In this document: one piece after another, positions 18,682-31,002 of the stretch | Position numbering within the stretch: position 1 is the first letter of the stretch | Layout: every line of letters begins with the position of its first letter | From: Burkholderiales bacterium | GTDB lineage: Bacteria > Pseudomonadota > Gammaproteobacteria > Burkholderiales > Burkholderiaceae_C | NCBI GenBank assembly: GCA_028872015.1 | Contig: JAGWLO010000005.1 | Location: forward strand, 17,187 to 81,186 | Direction: 5' to 3' | Length of the DNA: 64,000 bases | Notes under the pieces: generated by a model | Database searches by the model: none | What the model was told of the DNA's origin: nothing | Seen by the model: only the letters and a program-made list of their open reading frames with translations | Position numbers and translations under genes: made by a program

Positions 18682-20123
18682 GCGGCGCCAAGAAGGTGTA
18701 CATCCGCACCTTCGGCTGCCAGATGAACGAGTACGACTCGGACAAGATGGCCGACGTGCTGCGCGCGGCCGAGGGCTACGAGCCCACCGACGACGTCGAG
18801 CAGGCCGATCTGGTGCTCTTCAACACCTGCTCGGTGCGCGAGAAGGCGCAGGAGAAGGTGTTCAGCGACCTCGGCCGCGTCAAGCACCTGAAGGCCAAGG
18901 GCGTGCTGATCGGGGTGGGCGGCTGCGTCGCCAGCCAGGAAGGCGCGGCCATCGTCGAGCGCGCGCCGTACGTCGACCTGGTCTTCGGCCCGCAGACGCT
19001 GCACCGGCTGCCGCAGATGATCGCCGCGCGGCACGCCGAGCAGCGGCCGCAGATCGACATCCGCTTCCCGGAGATCGAGAAGTTCGACCACCTGCCACCG
19101 GCGCGGGTGCAGGGCGCCAGCGCCTACGTCTCGATCATGGAAGGCTGCAGCAAGTACTGCAGCTACTGCGTCGTGCCCTACACCCGCGGCGAGGAAGTGC
19201 ACCGGCCGCTGGACGACGTGCTGGCCGAGGTGGCCGGCCTGGCGGCGCAGGGCGTCAAGGAGGTGACGCTGCTGGGGCAGAACGTCAACGCCTACCGCGG
19301 CCACTGGCCGCAGGCCGAACCCGGCCCGGACTCGGACGACGACGAGGCGATCGCCGATTTCGCGCTGCTGATCGAGGCCGTGTCCGAGATCGCCGGCATC
19401 GAGCGCATCCGCTACACCACCAGCCACCCGAACGAGTTCACGCAGCGCCTGATCGACGTCTACGCCCGCGTGCCCAAGCTCGTGAGCCACCTGCACCTGC
19501 CGGTGCAGCACGGCAGCGACCGCATCCTGATGGCGATGAAGCGCGGCTACACCGCGATGGAATACAAGAGCACGATCCGCAAGCTGCGCGCCGTGCGGCC
19601 GAACCTGAGCCTCAGCAGCGACTTCATCGTCGGCTTCCCGGGCGAGACCGAGGACGACTTCGGCCGCACGATGAAGCTGATCGACGACGTGGGCTACGAC
19701 GCCAGTTTCAGCTTCGTCTTCAGCCCGCGCCCCGGCACCCCGGCCGCCGCGCTGGCCGACGACACGCCGGCGGCGCTGAAGCTGCAGCGCCTGCAGCTGC
19801 TGCAGGCGCGCATCGAGGAGAACGTGCGCCGCATCAGCGCCAGCCGCGTGGGCACCGTGCAACGCATCCTGGTCGAGGGGCCGTCGCGCCATGCCGACAA
19901 GGCCGCCCGGGCCGGCAACCTGAATCTCGGCGCCAGCGAGCTGATGGGCCGCACCGAGTGCAACCGCATCGTCAACTTCGACGGCGGCCCGAACGCGGCA
20001 CGGCTGGTCGGGCAGATGATCGACGTCACCATCACCGAGGCCCTGCCCCATTCGCTGCGCGGCGAGCCGGTGGCGGCCGAGCGCGTCAGCGGCCCGGCCC
20101 GAAGCCCCGCCACCACAGCGTGA
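18678..20123 (+). CDS. miaB: tRNA-2-methylthio-N6-dimethylallyladenosine synthase MiaB
   Basis: MiaB is a radical-SAM methylthiotransferase that converts i6A37 to ms2i6A37 in tRNAs reading UNN codons. The 481-aa protein has the UPF0004 domain with three cluster cysteines ([29 protein letters not shown]), the radical-SAM CxxxCxxC ([18 protein letters not shown] at ~155), and a C-terminal TRAM domain ending around ALPHSLRGE. An acidic insertion ([14 protein letters not shown]) sits in the middle, as is usual in betaproteobacterial MiaB. It overlaps the preceding small gene by 4 nt, and its 3' end overlaps a convergent gene by 38 nt. Confidence 0.96.
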   Translation: MSGAKKVYIRTFGCQMNEYDSDKMADVLRAAEGYEPTDDVEQADLVLFNTCSVREKAQEKVFSDLGRVKHLKAKGVLIGVGGCVASQEGAAIVERAPYVDLVFGPQTLHRLPQMIAARHAEQRPQIDIRFPEIEKFDHLPPARVQGASAYVSIMEGCSKYCSYCVVPYTRGEEVHRPLDDVLAEVAGLAAQGVKEVTLLGQNVNAYRGHWPQAEPGPDSDDDEAIADFALLIEAVSEIAGIERIRYTTSHPNEFTQRLIDVYARVPKLVSHLHLPVQHGSDRILMAMKRGYTAMEYKSTIRKLRAVRPNLSLSSDFIVGFPGETEDDFGRTMKLIDDVGYDASFSFVFSPRPGTPAAALADDTPAALKLQRLQLLQARIEENVRRISASRVGTVQRILVEGPSRHADKAARAGNLNLGASELMGRTECNRIVNFDGGPNAARLVGQMIDVTITEALPHSLRGEPVAAERVSGPARSPATTA

Positions 20124-20364
20124 GCGCGCACACGGCCACCATGGCGGCATAGGTGGCCATGCCGCCGTCGTGCCCCAGCAGCAGCAGGCCGGCCAGCGTC
20201 ACGGCGGCGCAGGCCAGGCAGGCCGGCACGGCCATGCGCGCCCAGCCCACGCGGCCCAGTTCGCGCCGCCACACCCATTTGGCGAGCCAAGGCGCCAGCG
20301 CGCCCAGCCCCAGCGCCGGCACGAACAGATTGAAGAGTTGCAGCGTGGCGTCCAGGGGTCCCAT
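20086..20364 (-). CDS. Small membrane protein of unknown function
   Basis: This is a 92-aa protein with about three hydrophobic segments: [39 protein letters not shown] and [19 protein letters not shown]. No catalytic motif is visible and I do not recognise the family with certainty. The start is [11 protein letters not shown] at 20364; the long track ORF to 22179 is a shadow through hemA. Its 3' end overlaps the end of miaB by 38 nt on the opposite strand, and it is divergent from hemA. Support comes from the clean membrane topology. Confidence 0.6.
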   Translation of the reverse strand: MGPLDATLQLFNLFVPALGLGALAPWLAKWVWRRELGRVGWARMAVPACLACAAVTLAGLLLLGHDGGMATYAAMVAVCALTLWWRGFGPGR

Positions 20365-20493
20365 GGGTGGCGTCTCGTTCGGCGGTGCTTCGGCAGGTTC
20401 AGCCGGCGGTGCGGCGGGCGCTGCGACCGGACGGTGGGTCCGGGTCCGACCCGGGCTTCGACCGCGCCCGGCGCGCGTCCGGCGCCCGAAACC

Positions 20494-20499
20494 TACAAT
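20494..20499 (+). promoter_or_regulatory. -10 box of hemA, directly before its start codon
   Basis: TACAAT lies 6 nt before the hemA GTG, so the predicted transcription start falls on or next to the start codon. This predicts a leaderless hemA mRNA. No clear -35. Confidence 0.45.
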
Positions 20500-20505
20500 T
20501 CTGCC

Positions 20506-21828
20506 GTGAGCGTCCTGGCCCTCGGGCTCAACCACACCACCGCGCCGCTGGACCTGCGCGGCCGGCTCGCCTTCTCGCCCGAGCAGATGACGCCTGCACT
20601 GCACGACCTGCGCCAGCGGCTGCAGCGCGCGGTGCCCGAGGCGGCGCTGGTTTCCACCTGCAACCGCACCGAGCTGTACGTGGCCGCGCCCGCCGAGGCC
20701 GGCACCGCGCTGACGCGCCAGGCCATCGACTGGCTGGCCGAGCAGGGCGGCATCAGCGGCGGCCAGCTGCTCGCCCACAGCTACGTGATGGAAGACCGCG
20801 CCGCGGCGCGCCACGCCTTCCGCGTCGCCTCCGGGCTCGACTCGATGGTGCTGGGCGAGCCGCAGATCCTGGGCCAGATGAAGCAGGCGGTGCGCCTGGC
20901 CGACGAGGCCGGCACGCTGGGCACGACGCTGCATCAGATGTTCCAGCGCTCGTTCGCGGTGGCCAAGGAAGTGCGCACTGCCACCGAGATCGGCGCCCAC
21001 TCCATCAGCATGGCGGCGGCGGCCGTGCGGCTGGCAGCGCAGCTGTTCGAGGACCTGGGCCAGATCAAGGTCCTGTTCGTGGGCGCGGGCGAGATGATCG
21101 AGCTGGTGGCCACCCATTTCAGCGCGCGCCAGCCGCGCGGCCTGGCGCTGGCCAACCGCACGCTCGAGCGCGGCGAGCGGCTGGCCGCGCGCTTCGGCGG
21201 CGAGGCGATGCGGCTGTCGGACATGCCCGGCCGGCTGCACGAATTCGATGCCGTGATCTCGTGCACCGCGAGCACCTTGCCCATCATCGGCCTGGGGGCG
21301 GTCGAGCGGGCGCTGAAGGCGCGCCGGCGGCGGCCGATGTTCATGGTCGACCTGGCCGTGCCGCGCGACATCGAGCCCGAGGTCGCGCGACTGGCCGACG
21401 TCTACCTCTACACCGTGGACGATCTCTCGGCCCTGGTGCAGACCGCGGGCGAGAAGCGCCAGGCCGCGGTGCAGCAGGCCGAGGCCATCATCGACGCCGG
21501 CGTGCAGAGCTTCAGCCACTGGCTCGACCAGCGCGCAGCGGTGCCGCTGATCCAGGCCCTGAACCGCCAGGCCGACGACTGGGGCGCGGTCGAGCTGGCG
21601 CGCGCGCGCAAGGCGCTGGCGCGCGGCGAGTCGGCCGAGCGCGTGCTCGAGGCCCTGGCACGCGGCCTGACCAACAAGATGCTGCACGGCGCGCTGGCCG
21701 AGCTGCACGCGGCCGAGGGCGACGAGCGGGCGCGGCTGGCCGACACCGTGTCGCGGCTGTTCCTGCGCCAGAGCGCGCGCGGCCCGGGCGCCGGAGCCGA
21801 TGGCCCCGAAGTCCCCGCAGGCCGTTAG
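20506..21828 (+). CDS. hemA: Glutamyl-tRNA reductase HemA
   Basis: HemA reduces glutamyl-tRNA(Glu) to glutamate-1-semialdehyde, the first committed step of haem synthesis by the C5 route. The 440-aa protein has the catalytic domain with the active-site Cys52 ([11 protein letters not shown]), the conserved [20 protein letters not shown], an NADPH-binding Rossmann domain ([15 protein letters not shown]) and a C-terminal dimerisation helix ending near a Gly-rich tail. The GTG at 20506 ([18 protein letters not shown]) is chosen over the track start at 20170 because a -10 box lies between them. prfA follows after 84 nt. Confidence 0.95.
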   Translation: MSVLALGLNHTTAPLDLRGRLAFSPEQMTPALHDLRQRLQRAVPEAALVSTCNRTELYVAAPAEAGTALTRQAIDWLAEQGGISGGQLLAHSYVMEDRAAARHAFRVASGLDSMVLGEPQILGQMKQAVRLADEAGTLGTTLHQMFQRSFAVAKEVRTATEIGAHSISMAAAAVRLAAQLFEDLGQIKVLFVGAGEMIELVATHFSARQPRGLALANRTLERGERLAARFGGEAMRLSDMPGRLHEFDAVISCTASTLPIIGLGAVERALKARRRRPMFMVDLAVPRDIEPEVARLADVYLYTVDDLSALVQTAGEKRQAAVQQAEAIIDAGVQSFSHWLDQRAAVPLIQALNRQADDWGAVELARARKALARGESAERVLEALARGLTNKMLHGALAELHAAEGDERARLADTVSRLFLRQSARGPGAGADGPEVPAGR

Positions 21829-21912
21829 GGCCGCCTTCGCCGCTGTCGGGCCCGTCCTGTCTGCCGCACGCGGCATGCGGCACACGGCCCCGACCGGCCC
21901 TTCACGACATCC

Positions 21913-23016
21913 ATGAAGCCTTCCCTGCGCGAACAATTCGACCGCCTGGCCTTGCGTCTGGCCGAGCTCGACGCCTTGCTGGCCGACCCCCAGGTGTCGG
22001 CCGACCTGCCGCGCTGGCGCACGCTGTCGCGCGAGCAGGCTCAGGCCAGCGAGATCGTGGAGCGCTACGCGCGCTTCCGGCAGCGCGAGCGCGACCTGGC
22101 CGCTGCGCAGGAACTGCAGGCCCAGGACGACGACCCCGGCATGGCCGAGCTGGCGCGAGAGGAGATCGCCGCGGCCCATGCCGACCTGGGGCGGCTCGAA
22201 GCCGAACTACAGGCCGCACTCATCCCGCGCGACCCCGACGACCAGCGCAACGCCTTTCTCGAGATCCGCGCTGGCACCGGCGGCGACGAGTCGGCGCTGT
22301 TCGCCGGCGACCTGGCGCGCATGTACCTGCGCTACTGCGAGCGCCGCGGCTGGCGCACCGAGGTCCTGAGCCAGAGCGAGGCCGAGCTGGGCGGCTACAA
22401 GGAGCTGGTGCTGCGCATCGAAGGCGAGCGCGCAGGCCCGGGCGTGTACGGCCAGCTGCGCTTCGAGAGCGGCGGCCACCGCGTGCAGCGCGTGCCTGCC
22501 ACCGAGAGCCAGGGCCGCATCCACACCAGCGCCTGCACCGTGGCCGTGATGCCCGAGCCCGACGAGGCCGAGGAGGTGCAGCTCAACCCGGCCGAGCTGC
22601 GCATCGACACCTTCCGCGCCAGCGGCGCCGGCGGCCAGCACATCAACAAGACCGACAGCGCGGTGCGCATCACGCACCTGCCCACCGGGCTGGTGGCCGA
22701 GTGCCAGGACGACCGCAGCCAGCACCGCAACAAGGCCAAGGCGATGGCGGTGCTGGCGGCGCGCCTGCGCGACAAGGAACAGACCGAGCGCGCGGCGCGC
22801 GAGGCGGCCACGCGCAAGAGTCTCATCGGCAGCGGCGACCGCAGCGACCGCATCCGCACCTACAACTTTCCACAGGGTCGGCTCACCGACCACCGCATCA
22901 ACCTGACGCTGTACAAGCTGGCGCAGATCCTGGACGGCGATCTCGGCGACGTGGTCGCCGCGCTGCAGGCCGCGCGTGCGGCCGAGCAGCTGGCGCAGCT
23001 CGAAGCAGGTGCCTGA
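21913..23016 (+). CDS. prfA: Peptide chain release factor 1
   Basis: RF1 ends translation at UAA and UAG codons. The 367-aa protein has the N-terminal PCRF helical domain, the stop-codon-reading PAT tripeptide in [14 protein letters not shown], the catalytic GGQ in [16 protein letters not shown], and the C-terminal [15 protein letters not shown] motif. The PxT tripeptide distinguishes it from RF2 (SPF). The next gene is prmC, which methylates the GGQ glutamine; the pair is a conserved functional unit. Confidence 0.96.
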   Translation: MKPSLREQFDRLALRLAELDALLADPQVSADLPRWRTLSREQAQASEIVERYARFRQRERDLAAAQELQAQDDDPGMAELAREEIAAAHADLGRLEAELQAALIPRDPDDQRNAFLEIRAGTGGDESALFAGDLARMYLRYCERRGWRTEVLSQSEAELGGYKELVLRIEGERAGPGVYGQLRFESGGHRVQRVPATESQGRIHTSACTVAVMPEPDEAEEVQLNPAELRIDTFRASGAGGQHINKTDSAVRITHLPTGLVAECQDDRSQHRNKAKAMAVLAARLRDKEQTERAAREAATRKSLIGSGDRSDRIRTYNFPQGRLTDHRINLTLYKLAQILDGDLGDVVAALQAARAAEQLAQLEAGA

Positions 23017-23061
23017 GCCCGCAACAGCTCCCTGCGCCCGCACCCCCACGCAGCGCCACGC

Positions 23062-23883
23062 ATGAACATCGCCCAGGCCCTGGCCGAGGCGCACCGCGCC
23101 GGTGTGGCACGGCTCGATGCCCAGCTGCTGCTGGCGCACCTGCTCGGCCGCCCGCGCGCCTGGCTGCTGGCGCACGACGACGCACCGCTGGAGGCTGCGC
23201 AGGCGGTCTGGCTGCGCGCCAGGCTGGCGCGGCGCGCCGCTGGCGAGCCGCTGGCCTACCTCACGGGCGAGTGCGAGTTCTGCGGCCTGCGGCTGCAGGT
23301 CACGCCCGCCGTGCTGGTGCCACGCCCCGAGACCGAAGGCCTGGTCGAGTGGGCGCTGGCCTGCCTGGCACGGGCCCCTGCCGCCACCGTGGCCGACCTG
23401 GGCACCGGCAGCGGCGCGGTGGCGCTGGCCATTGCGCGGGCGCGTCCCGATGTCGCCGTGGTGGCTACCGACTTCAGCCCCGAGGCGCTGGCTGTGGCCG
23501 GCGCCAATGCGCGAGCCCACGGGGTGGCGCTCGAACTGGCGGCCGGCTCCTGGTGGGGGCCGCTGTCCGGCCGGCGCTTCGGGCTCGTGGTCTCGAATCC
23601 GCCGTACGTGGCCGCCGGCGATCCGCACCTGCACGCCCTGCGGCATGAGCCCAAGCATGCGCTTACACCAGGCGGTGACGGCATGGATGCCCTGCGCGCC
23701 ATCGTGGCCGGCGGCGCAGACCATCTGCGACCCGGCGCCTGGCTGCTGCTGGAGCACGGGCACGACCAGGGTGATGCAGTGCGCGCACTGTTTGCCAACG
23801 CCGGCTTCGGCCCGGCCCAGACGCGGACCGACCTGGCCGGCCTGCCGCGCTGCACCGGCGCCGCCTGGCCCGGCGACCCCTGA
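23062..23883 (+). CDS. prmC: Release factor glutamine methyltransferase PrmC
   Basis: PrmC (HemK) uses S-adenosylmethionine to methylate the GGQ glutamine of RF1 and RF2. The 273-aa protein has the N-terminal helical substrate domain (DAQLLLAHLLGRPRAWLLAH), the SAM motif VADLGTGSGAVALAIA, and the catalytic NPPY (VVSNPPYVAAGDPH), which defines the family. FCGLRLQVTPAVLVPRPETE is also diagnostic. It starts 45 nt after prfA, its substrate gene. Confidence 0.95.
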   Translation: MNIAQALAEAHRAGVARLDAQLLLAHLLGRPRAWLLAHDDAPLEAAQAVWLRARLARRAAGEPLAYLTGECEFCGLRLQVTPAVLVPRPETEGLVEWALACLARAPAATVADLGTGSGAVALAIARARPDVAVVATDFSPEALAVAGANARAHGVALELAAGSWWGPLSGRRFGLVVSNPPYVAAGDPHLHALRHEPKHALTPGGDGMDALRAIVAGGADHLRPGAWLLLEHGHDQGDAVRALFANAGFGPAQTRTDLAGLPRCTGAAWPGDP

Positions 23884-24006
23884 CCGGCCGCGGCGCCCCA
23901 GCCAGGGCTTGGCGCCCCCGCCCCCGGACGGCACTCGACAAAACGTGCACACCGGTCCGGCGCAGCGCATCATGGCGCCCGAGCGATGTTCGCCATGGAG
24001 GCCCCC

Positions 24007-24597
24007 ATGCCAGTGCGCCTGCCCGTCCTCGGTGTGTCGTTGTTCGCGTTGCCGCTGCTGGCGGCCGCGGCCGATGGCCTGGTGGCCCCGGCCACCGATG
24101 CAGTCTGGCCCGACTGGCAGGCACGCATCACGATCCTGACGCCCAGCCCGCTGTCGCTCGGCCTGGCCGCGCTGGCCGCCGCGGCGGCCGGCCCCGGCCT
24201 GCAAGGGGGTGCTGTCTTCGGCGACTACGTCTTCGCGCGGCCCTGGTTCGGCAGCTTCCGTGCCAGCGGCGGCTTGTTGCGGGGGCGGCAGGCCGGCCTG
24301 CCGCTGGCCAGCCTGAGCGCCGGCCGCCTGGGCGTGAACGTGATGGGCACTGCCGCCTGGGCGCCAGGCATCGGCGCCGATGCCGACGTCCCCGGCACCT
24401 ACAGCTACCTGGGGCTGGGCTACAACGGCCACGCGCTGCACGGCGGGCTGTCCGTCAGCGCCGACTTCGGCCTGGTCAGCGGCAGCGGCGCCCGCGGCGT
24501 GGGCCGTGCGCTCTTCGGCAGCCAGGGGCTGAACAGTTCACTGCGCGAGCTGCGCCTGTCGCCGCTGCTGCAATTGGGCGTGCGCTACAACTTCTAG
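24007..24597 (+). CDS. Predicted exported protein, possibly a small outer-membrane beta-barrel
   Basis: I do not recognise a named family. The product (~196 aa) has a Sec signal peptide (MPVRLPVLGVSLFALPLLAA, cleavage near AAA-D). The mature chain is Gly/Ala-rich with alternating patterns: FGDYVFARPWFGSFRASGG, TYSYLGLGYNGHALHGGLSV, SADFGLVSGSGARG. It ends in an aromatic RLSPLLQLGVRYNF, a classical outer-membrane insertion signal with terminal Phe. The ATG at 24007 is preceded at 5 nt by GGAGG and is preferred to the track start 23986. It lies between prmC and grxD and probably has its own transcript. Confidence 0.65.
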   Translation: MPVRLPVLGVSLFALPLLAAAADGLVAPATDAVWPDWQARITILTPSPLSLGLAALAAAAAGPGLQGGAVFGDYVFARPWFGSFRASGGLLRGRQAGLPLASLSAGRLGVNVMGTAAWAPGIGADADVPGTYSYLGLGYNGHALHGGLSVSADFGLVSGSGARGVGRALFGSQGLNSSLRELRLSPLLQLGVRYNF

Positions 24598-24699
24598 ATC
24601 ACCGGGGCCGAGCCGGCCCCAAGCACCCGCGCGGGCGTGGGGCAGGGGCTTTGCCGCATACTGGCAGACCCTTCGATCCAGCCCCTGAGGAATTGCCCC

Positions 24700-25017
24700 A
24701 TGAGCGACGTCCAGCAACGCATCGACGACCTGGTGAAGAGCCACCGCGTGATGCTGTTCATGAAGGGAACGGCGCAGTTCCCGATGTGCGGCTTCTCGGG
24801 TCGCGCGATCCAGGTGCTGAAGGCCTGCGGCGCCACCGACCTGAAGACCTTCAACGTGCTCGAGGACGAGGCCGTGCGCCAGGGCATCAAGGACTACGCG
24901 CAGTGGCCCACCATTCCGCAGCTGTACGTCGACGGCGAGTTCGTCGGCGGCTCGGACATCATGATGGAGATGTACGAGTCGGGCGAACTGCAGCAGCTGA
25001 TCGCCGGCAAGGCCTGA
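24700..25017 (+). CDS. grxD: Monothiol glutaredoxin, Grx4/GrxD family
   Basis: GrxD-type monothiol glutaredoxins bind a [2Fe-2S] cluster with glutathione and help deliver iron-sulfur clusters. The 105-aa protein has the CGFS active site in FPMCGFSGRAIQVL, preceded by HRVMLFMKGTAQ. The glutathione-binding WPTIPQLYVDGEFVGGSDI follows, and GELQQLIAGKA forms the end. The start MSDVQQRIDDLV at 24700 fits the family; the track start is upstream. ubiX begins 1 nt after the stop, so the two share a transcript. Confidence 0.96.
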   Translation: MSDVQQRIDDLVKSHRVMLFMKGTAQFPMCGFSGRAIQVLKACGATDLKTFNVLEDEAVRQGIKDYAQWPTIPQLYVDGEFVGGSDIMMEMYESGELQQLIAGKA

Positions 25018-25018
25018 C

Positions 25019-25594
25019 ATGGCGGCGCAGCGCCTGGTGGTGGGCATCACCGGCGCGACAGGCGCGGTCTACGGTGTCAAGCTGCTGCAGCGCGCGCGGG
25101 CGCTGGGCTTGCAGACGCACCTGGTGGTGACGCCGGCGGGCGTGTTGAACGCGCACCACGAGCTGGGCCTGGACCGGCACGCGCTGGAAGCGCTGGCCGA
25201 CCGGGCCTACGCGCCCGGCGACGTCGGTGCCTGCCTGGCCAGCGGCAGCTGGGGCAGCTTCGATGCCACGGCGATGGTCATCGCCCCTTGCTCGATGAAA
25301 ACGCTGGCCGCGGTCGCGCTCGGGCTGTCGGACAACCTGCTCACGCGCGCCGCCGACGTGACGCTGAAGGAGCGCCGGCGCCTGGTGCTGATGGTGCGCG
25401 AGACCCCGTTCAACCTGGCCCACCTGCGCCACATGACCGCCGCCACCGAGATGGGGGCGATCGTGTTTCCGCCGCTGCCGGCCTTCTACCTGCGTCCCGG
25501 CAGCATCGACGAGATGGTGGCCGAGAGCGTGGAACGCGTGCTCGCCCTGGTCGGGGCAGCCGGCGCTGCGCCGCGGCCCTGGGGCGGCCTGTAG
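25019..25594 (+). CDS. ubiX: Flavin prenyltransferase UbiX
   Basis: UbiX joins dimethylallyl phosphate to FMN, making the prenylated flavin needed by the UbiD decarboxylase in ubiquinone synthesis. The 191-aa protein starts with the flavoprotein motif RLVVGITGATGAVYGVKLLQ. It carries IAPCSMKTLAAVALGLSDNL and RRLVLMVRETPFNLAHLRHM, both diagnostic, and ends with the FYLRPGSIDEMVAES segment. UbiD is not in the window. It converges on the lytic transglycosylase gene with 22 nt between stops. Confidence 0.95.
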   Translation: MAAQRLVVGITGATGAVYGVKLLQRARALGLQTHLVVTPAGVLNAHHELGLDRHALEALADRAYAPGDVGACLASGSWGSFDATAMVIAPCSMKTLAAVALGLSDNLLTRAADVTLKERRRLVLMVRETPFNLAHLRHMTAATEMGAIVFPPLPAFYLRPGSIDEMVAESVERVLALVGAAGAAPRPWGGL

Positions 25595-25616
25595 CGGCGC
25601 CGCCGACGCCGGGGCG

Positions 25617-26225
25617 TCAGTCGGGTCGGATGTCCCACAGCCGCCGCGCACCCAGCACCCGGCGCGGGTACTCGGGGCGGCCGCGGCTGCCGTTGTAGCG
25701 GCCCAGCGCCATGAACAGGTCGCCCTGCTCGAGGTCGAGGTAGTGGCGCAGGATGACGCAGCCGAAGCGCAGATTGGTCTGCAGGTGGAACAGTCCCTGC
25801 ACGTCGCCGTCGCCAATCTGGCGCGCCCAGAACGGCATCACCTGCATGTAGCCGCGTGCGCCGGCGGCGCTGATGGCGTACTTGCGAAATCCGCTCTCGA
25901 CCTGGATCAGACCGAGCACCAGTGCCGTCTCGAGGCCGGCGCGGCGGCTTTCGTACCAGGCCGTCTGCAGCAGGTCGAGCCGGGTGTGCGGGTCGGCCTT
26001 GTGCGGTTTCAAGCGCTGGCTCGCATCGCCCAGCCAGCGCAGGTAGGCCAGCCGGTCGTCCAGCCGCGTGAAGTGCGGGCGCGGCGGCCCGTCGTCGGCC
26101 ACCGCTGCAGCCAACGCCGTGCGCACTGCGTCGGCCAGCGGCTCCTCGACCTGCGCCCCGGCGCGGGCCGGCCGCAGCCAGCCCAGCAACGGGGCGGCCA
26201 ACCAGGCCCGCCGTGCCGGCTTCAT
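25617..26225 (-). CDS. Lytic transglycosylase (SLT domain) protein
   Basis: This 202-aa exported enzyme probably cleaves peptidoglycan. It has an N-terminal signal-like segment with RR ([20 protein letters not shown]), a spacer, then an SLT-type lysozyme fold (~100-195) with catalytic Glu in [20 protein letters not shown], the motif [17 protein letters not shown] and [13 protein letters not shown]. Its start overlaps the proS stop by 4 nt (ATGA), so the two are translationally coupled, a pairing seen in other Burkholderiales. The track ORF reaching 27071 is an out-of-frame extension through proS. Confidence 0.88.
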   Translation of the reverse strand: MKPARRAWLAAPLLGWLRPARAGAQVEEPLADAVRTALAAAVADDGPPRPHFTRLDDRLAYLRWLGDASQRLKPHKADPHTRLDLLQTAWYESRRAGLETALVLGLIQVESGFRKYAISAAGARGYMQVMPFWARQIGDGDVQGLFHLQTNLRFGCVILRHYLDLEQGDLFMALGRYNGSRGRPEYPRRVLGARRLWDIRPD

Positions 26226-27967
26226 CGGGGCAGGCGCGCCCTCAGGCTGGCCAGCAGCTCGGCGCGGGGCAGCGTCGTGGCCGCGGTCTCGCGCCGGCCC
26301 TGCAGTTCGACCGTGGCGGCCGCCAGCCCACGCTCGGACAGCACCACGCGCTGCGGCACGCCGATCAGCTCCCAGTCGGCGAACATCGCCCCGGGCCGCT
26401 CGCCGCGGTCGTCCAGCAGCACGTCGAAGCCAGCGGCCGCCAGCTCGTCGTGCAGCGCCTCGGCAGCCGCGCGCACCGCGGCATTGCGGTCGTAGCCGAT
26501 CGGGCAGATCACCACCTCGAAGGGCGCCATCGCCGCCGGCCAGGCGATGCCGCGCTCGTCGTGGTTCTGCTCGATCGCCGCGCCCAGCAGCCGCGTCACG
26601 CCAATGCCGTAGCAGCCCATCACGAAGCGCTGCGGCTTGCCCGTTTCGTCCAGGAAGGTGGCATTCATCGCGTCGCTGTACTTGGTGCCGAGCAGGAAGA
26701 TGTGGCCCACCTCGATGCCGCGCTGGATCGCGAGCACGCCACGGCCATCGGGCGAGGGGTCGCCGGCGACGACGTTGCGCAGGTCGGCCACGGCATCGGG
26801 CTCGGGCAGGTCGCGGCCCCAGTTGACGCCCGTGAAATGACAGTCGGCCTCGTTGGCGCCGCAGACGAAATCGGCCATGCGCGCCACCGTGCGGTCGGCC
26901 ACGATCTTCACGGGCCGCTTCAGCCCGATGGGCCCGAGGTAGCCCGGCTTGCAGCCGAAGTGCGCCTCGATCTCGGCGCCGGTGGCGAAACGGAAACCAC
27001 CCCGCAGCCCGTCGACCTTGCCGGCCTTGACCTCGTTCAGGTCGTGGTCGCCGCGCACCAGCAGCAACCACAGGGTGGTCTTGACGGCCGTGCCCTGCTC
27101 GCCGGTCTCGTCGGTGGCCAGCACGAGCGACTTCACCGTGCGCTGCAGCGGCAGGCCGAGCAGCGCGGCGACGTCGGCGCAGGTGCTCTTGCCAGGCGTG
27201 GGCGTCCTGGCCAGCGGCTGCGTCGCAGCGCCGCGCTCGGCCAGCAACGGCAGCCCCTCGGCGAGTTCGATGTTGGCCGCGTAGTCGCTGTCCGGGCAGT
27301 AGACGATGGCATCCTCGCCCGTGTCGGCGATGACCTGGAACTCGAGCGAGACGTCGCCACCGATCGCGCCGGTGTCGGCCGCCACGGCGCGGTACGCCAG
27401 GCCCATGCGGTCGAAGATGGCGCAGTAGGCCTTGTACATGGCGTCGTAGCTGCGGCGGCCGGACTCGAAATCGCGGTCGAAGGAGTACGCATCCTTCATC
27501 GTGAACTCACGTCCCCGCATGACGCCGAAGCGCGGACGGCGCTCGTCGCGGAACTTGGTCTGGATGTGGTAGAAATTCCGCGGCAGCTGCTTGTAGCTGC
27601 GCAGCTCCTGGCGCGCGATGTCGGTGATGACCTCCTCGCTCGTGGGCTGGATCACGAAGTCGCGGTCGTGCCGGTCCTTCACCCGCAGCAGTTCGGGGCC
27701 GTATTTCTGGAACCGGCCCGATTCCTGCCACAGCTCGGCCGGCTGCACCACGGGCATCAGCAACTCGATGGCGCCGGCGCGGTTCATCTCTGCACGCACG
27801 ATGGCCTCGACCTTGCGGATCACGCGCAGCCCGAGCGGCATGTAGTTGTAGATGCCGGCGCCCAGGCGCTTGATCAGGCCGGCGCGCAGCATCAGGCGAT
27901 GGCTGGCGATCTCGGCGTCGGCAGGCGCTTCCTTGAGCGTGGAGATGAAGGTCGCAGAGGCTTTCAT
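26222..27967 (-). CDS. proS: Prolyl-tRNA synthetase
   Basis: ProS charges tRNA-Pro. The 581-aa enzyme is the bacterial type with a cis-editing INS domain between class II motifs 2 and 3. Motif-level evidence: [20 protein letters not shown], the substrate loop [33 protein letters not shown] (motif 2), the INS region (~230-390) and [20 protein letters not shown] (motif 3), then the anticodon-binding domain. It is transcribed divergently from rppH and coupled to the downstream transglycosylase gene. A tRNA-Pro(CGG) gene lies 5 kb away. Confidence 0.96.
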   Translation of the reverse strand: MKASATFISTLKEAPADAEIASHRLMLRAGLIKRLGAGIYNYMPLGLRVIRKVEAIVRAEMNRAGAIELLMPVVQPAELWQESGRFQKYGPELLRVKDRHDRDFVIQPTSEEVITDIARQELRSYKQLPRNFYHIQTKFRDERRPRFGVMRGREFTMKDAYSFDRDFESGRRSYDAMYKAYCAIFDRMGLAYRAVAADTGAIGGDVSLEFQVIADTGEDAIVYCPDSDYAANIELAEGLPLLAERGAATQPLARTPTPGKSTCADVAALLGLPLQRTVKSLVLATDETGEQGTAVKTTLWLLLVRGDHDLNEVKAGKVDGLRGGFRFATGAEIEAHFGCKPGYLGPIGLKRPVKIVADRTVARMADFVCGANEADCHFTGVNWGRDLPEPDAVADLRNVVAGDPSPDGRGVLAIQRGIEVGHIFLLGTKYSDAMNATFLDETGKPQRFVMGCYGIGVTRLLGAAIEQNHDERGIAWPAAMAPFEVVICPIGYDRNAAVRAAAEALHDELAAAGFDVLLDDRGERPGAMFADWELIGVPQRVVLSERGLAAATVELQGRRETAATTLPRAELLASLRARLPR

Positions 27968-28115
27968 GAGCGTCGTTCGGCACGCGCCGCAGCGCCCGCG
28001 GAGCGGGGCCGCGAGCCGGGCAGCAGCCCGGCCGGCGCATGCGGGTTAGCGAGAGTGCGCCCGCCGCACAGCGCCGGTGCAATAATGAAAACAGTCACAA
28101 AATTGGGGTCCGATT

Positions 28116-28697
28116 ATGCTCGACCGGGAAGGCTTCAGGCCCAACGTCGGCATCATCCTGCTCAACGCCCGCAACCAGGTCTTCTGGGGCAAGCGACTGC
28201 GCACGCATTCGTGGCAATTTCCGCAGGGCGGCATCAAGCACGGCGAATCGCCCGAGCAGGCGATGTTCCGCGAACTGCACGAAGAGGTGGGCCTGCTGCC
28301 CGACCACGTGCAGATCGTCGCGCGCACCCGCGACTGGCTGCGCTACGAGGTGCCCGACCACTTCATCCGCAAGGAAGCGCGCGGCCACTACCGCGGCCAG
28401 AAGCAGATCTGGTTCCTGCTGCGCCTGCTGGGCCGCGACTGCGACATGAACCTGCGCGCCACCGACCATCCCGAGTTCGACGCCTGGCGCTGGAACGAGT
28501 ACTGGGTGCCGCTCGATCTGGTGATCGAGTTCAAGCGCGGCGTGTACGAGATGGCGCTGACCGAACTCGCGCGCTTCCTGCCGCGCAGCAGCCCCCACAA
28601 CCGCTACCTGCGTGCGGGTGCGCGTATGCACCGCTTCGGGTCCGAGCCCGGCGCGTTGGCGCTGCCCCCTGACGCCGAAGCGTCGATCGCCAAATAG
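28116..28697 (+). CDS. rppH: RNA pyrophosphohydrolase RppH (Nudix)
   Basis: RppH removes pyrophosphate from mRNA 5' ends and so starts 5'-dependent decay. The 193-aa protein has the N-terminal [20 protein letters not shown] and the full Nudix box [20 protein letters not shown] ending in [17 protein letters not shown] is typical of RppH. The C-terminal ~30 residues are a low-complexity tail. It is divergent from proS; an AT-rich stretch (GCAATAATG) ~35 nt upstream may hold its -10. It converges on proB with 22 nt between stops. Confidence 0.94.
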   Translation: MLDREGFRPNVGIILLNARNQVFWGKRLRTHSWQFPQGGIKHGESPEQAMFRELHEEVGLLPDHVQIVARTRDWLRYEVPDHFIRKEARGHYRGQKQIWFLLRLLGRDCDMNLRATDHPEFDAWRWNEYWVPLDLVIEFKRGVYEMALTELARFLPRSSPHNRYLRAGARMHRFGSEPGALALPPDAEASIAK

Positions 28698-28719
28698 CCG
28701 CCCGGCGTCGTCGCCGCCA

Positions 28720-30913
<2,194 letters not shown>

Positions 30914-30944
30914 TTATCGGGCCGCGCACAGCCCCCAAGAGGCA

Positions 30945-30970
30945 CGAAGCCCCGGCAGGCCGGGGCTTCG
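30945..30970 (-). terminator. Perfect hairpin between rpmA and obgE
   Basis: CGAAGCCCCGGC and GCCGGGGCTTCG form a perfect 12-bp inverted repeat around AG. On the minus strand it is followed by TGCCTCTT rather than a T-run. It may act as a partial terminator that lowers obgE-proB expression relative to the ribosomal protein genes. Confidence 0.55.
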
Positions 30971-31002
30971 TCGGGTGCCGCGCGGGGCGCGGTGCTGGCG
31001 CT

